Shown: positions 37,332 to 44,782 of the stretch, piece after piece
Position numbering within the stretch: the stretch's first letter is position 1
Layout: every line of letters starts with the position of its first letter
NCBI RefSeq assembly: GCF_004770055.1
Contig: NZ_RQEP01000019.1
Location: forward strand, 768,703-832,702
Length of the DNA stretch: 64,000 nt
Direction: 5' to 3'
From: Leptospira semungkisensis
GTDB lineage: Bacteria; Spirochaetota; Leptospiria; Leptospirales; Leptospiraceae
Notes under the pieces: generated by a model
Told to the model about the DNA's origin: nothing
Seen by the model: only the letters and a program-made list of their open reading frames with translations
Database searches by the model: none
Made by a program: the position numbers and the translations under genes

Positions 37332-37643
37332 ATGGTGATCACCGTTTCTTCCTACAAAATACTTCCCGAAAAGATCCAAGAATTCTTGGAGATCAGTTCC
37401 GAATTATCCAGAGCATCTTTGAAAGAAAATGGAATACTTCGCTTCGATCTGTTGCAGAACGACGGAGATGATGGAAGGTTTCTATTAATAGAGGCCTATG
37501 AAAGCGAAAGCATTCGAAAGGCGCATTTAGACACCCCTCATTTTGTAAACTGGAGGAGAACTGTGCCGGAGATGTTTTCTCAAGGGACCACCACAGTTTA
37601 CTATAAGCCTGTCTCTCCCAAAGCGGAAGAATATAAAAAATAA
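37332..37643 (+). CDS. Antibiotic biosynthesis monooxygenase (ABM) domain protein
   Basis: A 103-residue ABM/dimeric alpha-beta barrel protein: MVITVSSYKILPEKIQEFLE, then RFDLLQNDGDDGRFLLIEAY and the C-terminal AHLDTPHFVNWRRTV, which matches YgiN/LsrG-like enzymes acting on quinones or AI-2. The ATG at 37332 has GGGGC upstream; an in-frame ATG-equivalent at 37317 is less likely. It is divergent from the nitronate monooxygenase with about 80 bp between. Confidence 0.88.
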   Translation: MVITVSSYKILPEKIQEFLEISSELSRASLKENGILRFDLLQNDGDDGRFLLIEAYESESIRKAHLDTPHFVNWRRTVPEMFSQGTTTVYYKPVSPKAEEYKK

Positions 37644-37875
37644 TTCCAATATAAGAAGCGGATAAGTATTCATTTTTTCTAAACTACTTCCGCTTTCTCT
37701 CCTTCTATAGGATTTCTAAGTTTTCTGAGTGACTGCCCTTTTCGTTCGAATTCGGATTTCTATTCCAATAGAACGCGGTTCGGTTTAGAAAAACAAGATT
37801 CGGACCATTCATTTCATCTAGTAATTTTATTCTTTTTGGGACTCTTATATTGGAGCAGGGAGTCCAAGAAGTATT

Positions 37876-38901
37876 ATGGTATTATTCACGAATTCAACCA
37901 ACGATTTCATATCTTCTATTCACGAAAGTAAGAACAAAGACTCTAAGGAGGCTTCTGGCTCAAACGAATCTTACTCAGAAGAAGAGATCTTAGACGCTTA
38001 TTCAAAATCAGTGATTCGAGCCGTCGAGAACGTAGGACCAAGTGTGGTCCATTTACAAGTTTCGAATGCAAAAGGAGAAGGTGGAAGTGGCTCCGGTTTC
38101 TTTCTTACACCGGACGGATATATTGCTACGAATAGTCATGTGGTGGACGGAGCAAAGAAGATCCAAGCAAATCTTTCGGACGGTTCCAGTAAGGAAGCAG
38201 AGCTTGTCGGAAATGATCCGCATACTGACGTAGCAGTCTTGAAAGTACATGGAAATTCATTTCCTCATTCTTCTTTTGCGGACTCCAAAAAATTAAAAGT
38301 AGGACAACTCGTAGTAGCAATCGGAAATCCTTACGGCTTCGAATCTACTGTCACCGCAGGAGTGGTAAGCGCTCTCGGAAGAAGTTTACGTTCTCGTAAT
38401 GGAAGATTGATAGACAACGTAATCCAAACGGATGCCGCACTCAACCCTGGAAATTCCGGCGGCCCTTTAGTCGACTCCCAAGGTAGAATTGTCGGGATCA
38501 ACACTGCGATCATTCTTCCCGCACAAGGGATCTGTTTTGCAGTCGCCTCTAATACCGCTGAATATGTTATTACTCGTCTGATCACTCATGGCTCTGTCAA
38601 ACGAGGGTATCTTGGGATCGCAGGTCAAAATCAGAAGATCCCTTCTCACACTAAATCCATGAACAGGCTTCAATTGGATTCGGGAATACTCGTAATGTCT
38701 ATCGAGTCGGGCTCTCCTGCGGACCGAGCAGGAATCAAGAATAACGATCTAATCATTGGCCTGGCTGAGAAGGATATTCATACCATCGACGATCTTCATA
38801 AGATTTTGGATGAATCATCGATCGGAAAAAAATTAGGGATCCGTCTTCTGAGAGATGGCTCTATTCGAACCTTCTTCGTGGAACCAGGAGAACTGAAGTA
38901 G
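37876..38901 (+). CDS. HtrA/DegP-like serine protease (S1C) without visible signal peptide
   Basis: A 341-residue trypsin-like protease with one PDZ domain. The triad is His88 (ATNSHVVDG), Asp118 (HTDVAVLKV) and Ser194 (NPGNSGGPLVD). The PDZ domain covers ~255-335 (LDSGILVMSIESGSPADRAG). HtrA proteases degrade damaged envelope proteins or act as stress sensors. Unusually, the first 45 residues (MVLFTNSTNDFISS, then Ser/Glu/Lys-rich) contain no hydrophobic signal, and the frame closes upstream at a TAA about 50 bp away. Either the protein is cytoplasmic, or it is exported some other way. RBS spacing to ATG 37876 is long. Confidence 0.9.
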   Translation: MVLFTNSTNDFISSIHESKNKDSKEASGSNESYSEEEILDAYSKSVIRAVENVGPSVVHLQVSNAKGEGGSGSGFFLTPDGYIATNSHVVDGAKKIQANLSDGSSKEAELVGNDPHTDVAVLKVHGNSFPHSSFADSKKLKVGQLVVAIGNPYGFESTVTAGVVSALGRSLRSRNGRLIDNVIQTDAALNPGNSGGPLVDSQGRIVGINTAIILPAQGICFAVASNTAEYVITRLITHGSVKRGYLGIAGQNQKIPSHTKSMNRLQLDSGILVMSIESGSPADRAGIKNNDLIIGLAEKDIHTIDDLHKILDESSIGKKLGIRLLRDGSIRTFFVEPGELK

Positions 38902-38903
38902 GG

Positions 38904-39170
38904 AATTTGAACAGCCCCCACCCAATCGAGCGACCCATAGGGAGCAAGATTCCCGTAAGAGTGACGAACGAAGTGAAGTCAAACGAGTGGACCATGAAAA
39001 TAAGCGCGTGCAGACCAAATCGAAAGGGAGATTCAAATCCGAACAGCCCCCACCCATCTTCGGGATCGGGGGGAGTGGCCCGTGGGAGAAGCGAATTCCC
39101 TATACCAGAAAATCGTCATTCACACAATCGAAAAAATTTGCCTATTTCTTCGTGGGAACTGTGTTCCTAC
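38904..39170 (-). repeat. Interspersed GC-rich repeat, copy C, partly doubled, with octamer pair
   Basis: The 321-bp gap from 38902 to 39222 is almost all repeat. A short block ending CCCATAGGGAGC (38904-38957, containing GAACAGCCCCCACCCA at 38909-38924) is repeated as GAACAGCCCCCACCCA at 39041-39056, which leads into the full element (39034-39115, minus orientation) with GTGGCCCGTGGGAGAAG. The octamer pair GTGGGAAC-TGT-GTTCCTAC follows at 39152-39170. Between the blocks (38958-39033) I see nothing else. Confidence 0.75.
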
Positions 39171-39222
39171 AAATAAAAAAGGGGAATCTTCTGAACGAAA
39201 ATTCCCCATAGAGCAACTTAAC

Positions 39223-39939
39223 TTAAACGATCTCTGGAACATCCATCAAGAGAAGTTCCGAGCCTTCTAAGGCTTTTACCTTCAAGAGATCGGCTCCAGG
39301 AAATCCTGCGCCATCTCTCACTGAGAGTTCTGTTCCGTTTATATTCACTTTTCCTGATATTAGAAAAGCATAAACTCCACCTCTCTCATTATTCTTGGGC
39401 TGATAAGAAGCTTCTACTCCTACATCCAGATTTCCCAAGGAAAACCAAGCATTTTGGTTGATCCAAAGACCTTCTTCGGATTCCTTAGGAGCAACCACTA
39501 CTTGGAATTTATTCTTTCTATCTTCGACCGAAAATTGCTTTTGATCGTACCGAGGCTCAGCCCCTCTTCGATCAGGAAGCACCCATATCTGAAGAAAATT
39601 CACCGGATCCGTTTTGGAATGATTGTATTCCGAATGAACGATCCCTGTTCCTGCAGACATGACTTGCACTTCACCAGAGCGAATCACACCGGAAGTACCG
39701 ATGCTGTCCTTATGCTCTAAGGATCCCGTCAATGGGATCGAGATGATCTCCATATCTTGGTGTGGATGCGGATCGAACCCCCTGCCCGGAGCCACGATAT
39801 CATCATTCAAAACTCGTAATGATGCGAATCGTATCCTTTCCGGGTTCATATAGTTTCCGAAAGAAAAAGTATGATTGGACTTGAGCCAACCGAAATCCAC
39901 TTTTCCTCTTGTATTTGCCTTATGAACGACCGCTTCCAT
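39223..39939 (-). CDS. Pirin family protein (YhhW-like)
   Basis: A 238-residue bicupin protein of the pirin family. The N-terminal cupin carries FDPHPHQDMEIISIPL with metal-binding His residues, then HKDSIGTSGVIRSGEVQVMSAG and GIVHSEYN. Bacterial pirins such as YhhW act as quercetinase-like dioxygenases or as regulators of metabolism. An operator-like inverted repeat lies 35 bp before the start. Single-gene unit by spacing. Confidence 0.92.
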   Translation of the reverse strand: MEAVVHKANTRGKVDFGWLKSNHTFSFGNYMNPERIRFASLRVLNDDIVAPGRGFDPHPHQDMEIISIPLTGSLEHKDSIGTSGVIRSGEVQVMSAGTGIVHSEYNHSKTDPVNFLQIWVLPDRRGAEPRYDQKQFSVEDRKNKFQVVVAPKESEEGLWINQNAWFSLGNLDVGVEASYQPKNNERGGVYAFLISGKVNINGTELSVRDGAGFPGADLLKVKALEGSELLLMDVPEIV

Positions 39940-39973
39940 TGTATCTCCTTCTCGCCCTTTTCTTGGGCGATTA

Positions 39974-40001
39974 CTAATTAGACATAGGTATTGTCAATTA
40001 G
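39974..40001. promoter_or_regulatory. Operator-like inverted repeat upstream of pirin
   Basis: CTAATTAGACA (39974-39984) and TGTCAATTAG (39992-40001) are inverted copies apart from one inserted base, with a 7-base centre. Suited to a MarR/HxlR or ArsR-type dimer. No regulator gene is adjacent. Confidence 0.4.
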
Positions 40002-40049
40002 TTCATGTTTAAAGTATATAAGACCAGTTTTTTGCCAAACTGATTTTTT

Positions 40050-40394
40050 CTACTCTGTGCTAGGAAGGCCGGACACAACCACGCAACGAATAAAGAACAA
40101 AGGAGGAAGAAAGAATCCTCGATTATAGACTTCTCCATTAGACAAAGATAGAGTTCCTGCAGGAGCCTTTTCTATCGCATTATCGTAAGCTCTTTGTAGA
40201 TCGGGCATAAATCTTCCAAAGAAAAGCGGAAAGATCAAAGCTACGCAATCTTCTCCTTCTACCTTTTGGTTGGTGAAGACCGGCCTGTCCTTAGCTGGGC
40301 GAACTCTTTCTACCCTGTACACCAAGGACTCTCCGAAGCAATTCGAAAGAAAAAGGAGAAACGTTAATATCAAAAATGGTTGGAGGAATTTCAA
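40050..40394 (-). CDS. Small lipoprotein, function unknown
   Basis: A 114-residue lipoprotein (ILTFLLFLSNC, Cys19). Mature part contains VRPAKDRPVFTNQKVEGEDC and a hydrophobic C-terminus (FFLPPLFFIRCVVVSGLPS). No family recognised. It overlaps the next upstream lipoprotein gene by four bases, so both are in one transcript and likely made in equal amounts. Confidence 0.75.
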   Translation of the reverse strand: MKFLQPFLILTFLLFLSNCFGESLVYRVERVRPAKDRPVFTNQKVEGEDCVALIFPLFFGRFMPDLQRAYDNAIEKAPAGTLSLSNGEVYNRGFFLPPLFFIRCVVVSGLPSTE

Positions 40395-40687
40395 TGCGAG
40401 ATCTCCAAACCGTAATGCAATCTATAACAACTGCTGAATAATCCGTCTTCTTTCTTAAGGATCTCTAGGTCGCGTATATGAGTAGCGCTCGGATTCTTTT
40501 GGGGAATGCGAAGAAGTATATTCCGAACCGAATCCCCGCAGGCCTTCTCATCCTGTTTGTACAAGGCTTGCTGCACTCCGGGAGGAATTTGATTCATTCG
40601 TAAATTATGAAAATAGAAAACAGTGCTCGAATAACAATTGCTGAACGCAAGGTAAGCAAGAAGAAGAGCAGTTACTCGAAGCTTCAT
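40391..40687 (-). CDS. Small lipoprotein, function unknown
   Basis: A 98-residue lipoprotein, signal MKLRVTALLLAYLAFSNC (Cys18). The mature chain has three Cys (KACGDSVRN, SSCYRLHYG) and is otherwise unremarkable. The ATG at 40687 is preferred to an in-frame TTG at 40696. It heads a two-gene lipoprotein operon with the gene at 40050. It lies 53 bp downstream of the DUF445 gene on the same strand, so one long transcript from 44.3 kb is possible. Confidence 0.75.
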   Translation of the reverse strand: MKLRVTALLLAYLAFSNCYSSTVFYFHNLRMNQIPPGVQQALYKQDEKACGDSVRNILLRIPQKNPSATHIRDLEILKKEDGLFSSCYRLHYGLEISH

Positions 40688-40740
40688 GGAAATCAATCTT
40701 TATAATTGGATATAAAATTAGGCAAGAGATAAAATCTTTC

Positions 40741-41892
40741 CTAGTTTTGGAATAATAAGACGAGAATTCCGATGCAAGATCCTACTAAAAAACCGAGCAA
40801 ACTTCCATTAATTCGGATCCTTTCTAAGACCCTTCTGGTCTTTGTTTCCAAATTTTCACGAAATTGTTTCGGTTCTAATAGCTTTAATCCCTTGGCTATT
40901 TGTTCGCCGACATATTGTGATACAGACTCGCTTGTTTTAGATCTGAGAAATTCTAATAATCCTCTAATAGGACCGTATTCTCTTAAATTCTCTAGCTTAG
41001 ATAATTCTTCTTTATGAGTTAGAACAAGCTCGCTAATGAGACGATTCAACTGTTCTTTTCCGAAATCAGCAAGCGCCCTGACCGCCTCTTCCCTCTTATG
41101 ATTCGGCAATTCATTCCAGGAGCCTACATAAAGCTCCGCGCATTCGGAGAATAAGGAGAAGACTTCGAATAGCACTTCCTCTTCTTCCGTTTGGAAATCT
41201 TTTCCGTCTTTCAATCCTTCTCCGAATTCTCGGATCCGTTTTTTAGGATCGATAAGCCAGATCAAAGGCTTTGCGAGAAAGGAAAGTCCTTTAGTGATCT
41301 TATCGATCCTTTCTCCGAAATCTTCCTTGTCTGTCGCTTTGACCAATGCTTCTCCTACAAGAAAGCGGACAGTCATTAGGATCTCTTTTCTTCTATTCAA
41401 TTCATGTAATATTTGTTTGTCGGCTCCGGAGAATTTGAAGTTGGTTACGTAAATTACGATATCTTCTTCTACCTTATTCCAAATAAGATCTAAGAATTCC
41501 CTGATTTCCTTTTCTCCATGGATATGTTTGTCCAAGAGTTCTCGTATGACACGAATATTTTCAGGCTCATCTAGGATCTCATCCAAGTAGGATTTCAATT
41601 TGTGTTCGCTCATCAGATCGGAAGAGACCCAATTTCCTATCTCTTCTGCGATGCTTTCACTTTGGGATTCTACTGCTTTGTACGTCTTCCAAACGGCAAA
41701 CCAGTCGCAGATCGCTCCTACGAGTCCACCTTCCAAGCCATGAATTAGAATATTTCCCCAGGCGTAGGAACTCCAACCATAGTAAAGCCCGGAGAGCAAG
41801 GCCCCTCCGAACAATACCAATAATAGATTCGATACGAATTGTAAGCGAGAGTACGGCTTGTTTCCGTACAAACGGATCAACGGAAAAACCAC
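40741..41892 (-). CDS. DUF445 family membrane protein
   Basis: A 383-residue protein of DUF445 (YheB/YtpB-like). It has two helices near the N-terminus (~20-55, including LLLVLFGGALLSGLYYGWSS), the family mark LEGGLVGAICDWFAVWKTYKAV (~55-75), a long helical cytoplasmic middle, and a C-terminal helix (LLGFLVGSCIGILVLLFQ). Function unknown. Its start overlaps the stop of the large membrane protein gene by 16 bp, so the two are coupled. Confidence 0.88.
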   Translation of the reverse strand: MVFPLIRLYGNKPYSRLQFVSNLLLVLFGGALLSGLYYGWSSYAWGNILIHGLEGGLVGAICDWFAVWKTYKAVESQSESIAEEIGNWVSSDLMSEHKLKSYLDEILDEPENIRVIRELLDKHIHGEKEIREFLDLIWNKVEEDIVIYVTNFKFSGADKQILHELNRRKEILMTVRFLVGEALVKATDKEDFGERIDKITKGLSFLAKPLIWLIDPKKRIREFGEGLKDGKDFQTEEEEVLFEVFSLFSECAELYVGSWNELPNHKREEAVRALADFGKEQLNRLISELVLTHKEELSKLENLREYGPIRGLLEFLRSKTSESVSQYVGEQIAKGLKLLEPKQFRENLETKTRRVLERIRINGSLLGFLVGSCIGILVLLFQN

Positions 41893-44363
41893 CTTCCTTT
41901 AATGAAGGAAGCGAATAGAAATAGCACCGGCAACAAGAACATCACGATAGTGAGCAAGGGAGAATTTCCCTTCCAGAATTTCAATTGAACATCCGGATTT
42001 TGAGAACAGACCAAAATCTCATTTCTCTGGGTTTGAAAAAGAACTCCTCCGTTCTCATCTTCCCATTTCGGAAAGAAAGATCTACGAACGATCCTGCAAT
42101 ACGATTTCTTTCCGGTCTCCTTTATCTCTGGGCTAAGAGTAGCGGTTTCTGTTTCACTCAGTATTGATTCATCGGAGAAAACCCTGGGCAGGATCGGAAT
42201 CTCGGCTAACGTGGGGACCTCGACTTCTAATTTTGATCTTTCTTTTACAGGAAAGAAGCGTCCTAAGAATTCATCTCGATCTAAGAATTGTAAGTCACCG
42301 AACTCCGCCTTTAATTCTTCTTTCCAAAATGCTTGTGCAGGAGGAACATTTAATACTAGGATTCCCTGAAACCATTGGGATAAATTCCCGCCGGCATTTT
42401 GGATCTCCTTCTTTCCTATCCTTGCAAATACGATCCCGCTATCCAAACCTTCATGTAGAATGGCTTCATTGGTATTGTATAAGAATCGTTTTGGTCTAAG
42501 TGCTTTTCCTCCGGTCAACTCCCGGTAATCAGCGACTCCCCAAGCTTTTTCCGTCAAAAGCGCAAGATCACTTCCTGGATTCTTGACTCGGAACAAGAAT
42601 AAGAACGCCTTATTTTCCAATTCTTTCTCGTAAGTGTGAGTAGGACTTTCATTAGTCTGCAATCCTTCTTCGTTGACCCAACCCTTGACGAGTTCAAATC
42701 GACTCGGATTCGACTTTAAAATTCTATAAAGTTTCTCCGTAGAACCTAAGATATAAGAAGTCCCGTTGGATTGAAGGAATCGATGTAGTCCTCTTCCCGC
42801 TTCTTCATCCGGAAGTTCCTCCTCGTAACCTGGGTTTCTCTTCCAGGAAGTCCAAGGCAAATAACGACTCAAATAAGGTTGGATGGCAAGAGAAGAAAGA
42901 GAAGCATCTGCTTCCATTCCCAGAATATTTCTGTGTCCTGCTCTACGAATGATAAGTCCGAGAGTAAAAGGACTGTCCCCCCATTTTCTATGAGAGTCGA
43001 TCTCCGGAAAGATCTTTGAATCCTTTGGCAATTCAGAAAGAGTCGCTTCGACTTCTTTCATTCCTGTGCTCGAGAAACTGTCCTTTAAAAAAGTAGTATT
43101 CTCTTTCCATTCCAATTCAGGATGCCAGAGAAAGAAACGAATCAATGCAAAGAATAGAAGTGCCACTACTGAATATTGTCCTACCAATGTGGACGTCTTG
43201 TTCTTTAAGAGATGCACCGCAGTTTCTAAAGCGGATAAGGTTAAAAATAGAAGGGAAAGATCTAGAGCTCTATACCAAGGAAATCCTAAGCCAGGAAAAA
43301 ACTTAGAAAGAGAAGTATCTACACCAATCCAATAGAAGATGAGACTCGCAAAGAAAACGAATCTAGAAGCAGGAGGAAATATTTTACGTTTTAGTATAAA
43401 ACGAATTCCTAATAGAAATAGAACCGGAAAAACGGCTTGGATCCAATGTAGACCCACAATGAAATTCCATAAGAAAGCGAAAAGTCCGCTTCCTTCCCAA
43501 ATCGGTTTTAATGCTCCGGATCCCAAGATTGAAATCAGTCCAGGAGTGGATTCCATAGGGAATGTCTCCGCTCGATAGGAGGAATATTTCAGAAAGTTCC
43601 ACCAAACTGGAGCAGCGAAAATCAATGGAATGAAAAATACGAGCGAGAAGGCTCTCTTTCCCAACTCTTCTCCCAAGAACAGGAAGTAAATGAGTAAGGA
43701 AACCAAATAGAACATAGAGGAAGGAAAATCCGAATAGTAAACGCACGCGCTTACCACCAAGTATTTCGCCAAGGACGAGAGCTTTCCAGTGGTCCTATAT
43801 TTTTCTAAATAATAAAATCCTAATAAACTCCAGCCGAGCCCGAAGAATCCAGTTACGGATCCGTTAAAGAGCCCTACTAAAGAAAGGCCGAATGGCTCTT
43901 CTCCTGCGCATAGAAAGAAGAATAACAGTCCAGACATAGCGAGCATGACCGTATTCGCTCTGTGATTCGTTTCGCTTAATAGAAGAAGACTGAATTTGAT
44001 GAATGCATAAGTGAATAGAAGGATCGAAACCAGAATCCCAATATTGAAGGAGAGAGAAAGAGAAGACCAAAAAAATACGGTCTTATGAAGGATGGCCACC
44101 ATGAAATAGAAGAAAGGAGGCTCATAATAAAAGACAGGCATGCCCGAAAACCAACGGGTGTCATAACCCAGAGATTGTCCCCCATCCAAAAGAGAATCAT
44201 AGATTTCTGCTAAATGAGTCTGAGCATGAAGGCTCCAACCGGAAAGAGTATCCTGGCTGAATAGAAAACTGAATTTGATAATTAAAATAAGAAAGGAGGC
44301 GAGTAAGAGTAAAGGTCTACGCCAAGCTGGAGCGAGTCTCCACTTCTTCTGAAAAAAAGGCAT
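41877..44363 (-). CDS. Large GT-C-like membrane protein (PTPS-related family)
   Basis: An 828-residue multi-spanning protein with about 12 helices in the first 520 residues and a periplasmic C-terminal region, then a final helix (LTIVMFLLPVLFLFASFI). The early loop has DTLSGWSLHAQTHLAEIYDSL and YDTRWFSGMPVFYYEPPFFY, which matches the 'membrane protein, 6-pyruvoyl-tetrahydropterin synthase-related' GT-C-type proteins with an acidic residue in the first loop. Such proteins use lipid-linked sugar donors. Product is unknown. It is translationally coupled to DUF445. Confidence 0.75.
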   Translation of the reverse strand: MPFFQKKWRLAPAWRRPLLLLASFLILIIKFSFLFSQDTLSGWSLHAQTHLAEIYDSLLDGGQSLGYDTRWFSGMPVFYYEPPFFYFMVAILHKTVFFWSSLSLSFNIGILVSILLFTYAFIKFSLLLLSETNHRANTVMLAMSGLLFFFLCAGEEPFGLSLVGLFNGSVTGFFGLGWSLLGFYYLEKYRTTGKLSSLAKYLVVSACVYYSDFPSSMFYLVSLLIYFLFLGEELGKRAFSLVFFIPLIFAAPVWWNFLKYSSYRAETFPMESTPGLISILGSGALKPIWEGSGLFAFLWNFIVGLHWIQAVFPVLFLLGIRFILKRKIFPPASRFVFFASLIFYWIGVDTSLSKFFPGLGFPWYRALDLSLLFLTLSALETAVHLLKNKTSTLVGQYSVVALLFFALIRFFLWHPELEWKENTTFLKDSFSSTGMKEVEATLSELPKDSKIFPEIDSHRKWGDSPFTLGLIIRRAGHRNILGMEADASLSSLAIQPYLSRYLPWTSWKRNPGYEEELPDEEAGRGLHRFLQSNGTSYILGSTEKLYRILKSNPSRFELVKGWVNEEGLQTNESPTHTYEKELENKAFLFLFRVKNPGSDLALLTEKAWGVADYRELTGGKALRPKRFLYNTNEAILHEGLDSGIVFARIGKKEIQNAGGNLSQWFQGILVLNVPPAQAFWKEELKAEFGDLQFLDRDEFLGRFFPVKERSKLEVEVPTLAEIPILPRVFSDESILSETETATLSPEIKETGKKSYCRIVRRSFFPKWEDENGGVLFQTQRNEILVCSQNPDVQLKFWKGNSPLLTIVMFLLPVLFLFASFIKGRWFFR

Positions 44364-44447
44364 GCCGCGAGGTTAAGGAAAACGGCCCGAATTGACAAGC
44401 AAAACTAAGGCAGTTTCCCGATTACCTACAGGGAGGAAGAAGGAAGA

Positions 44448-44618
44448 CTATTCCTCCTTCACATTATCCTGAACATACTTTCTAAATTCAGCTTCGCTCA
44501 TTTTATCCGCATAGAGTGGATAAAGAGCCGTGATGAGCTCTTCCAAAGTGGGGAATTTTGCCCCGTCGAGCTTGTATGCCATAGGGTCCTCTACTAGGTA
44601 ATGATTTCGGGAACTCAT
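44448..44618 (-). CDS. Small 56-residue protein
   Basis: A frame of 57 codons from the ATG at 44618 to TAG at 44448-44450. The product reads MSSRNHYLVEDPMAYKLDGA and goes on with FPTLEELITALYPLYADKMS and a charged C-terminus (VQDNVKEE). An internal ATG at residue 13 gives 44 residues. Its codon use is regular and its composition (charged, helical) is like a folded small protein. The RBS is weak (GGGA). No family recognised. It fills the otherwise empty stretch between the GT-C and SpoIIE genes. Confidence 0.6.
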   Translation of the reverse strand: MSSRNHYLVEDPMAYKLDGAKFPTLEELITALYPLYADKMSEAEFRKYVQDNVKEE

Positions 44619-44782
44619 TCGTTAGAATGTCCCGTGTACCATCTCTCTAACCATCTTTTTCAGAGATCAATACAATAAAACTAGAAAACGAACACCCTTT
44701 ACTAAGAAAGATCCTCAATATCCGGAAATTTAAAAGAAAAAGTCATTCGTTATTCCCTGAAAAATTCCGTCGTCCTTTCTAT

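Noticed and set aside
40025..40048. Hairpin CAGTTT/AAACTG with T tract on the plus strand
   Set aside because: No plus-strand gene ends before it; the 6-bp stem is short and AT-rich. It could weakly end an antisense transcript, but I see no evidence.
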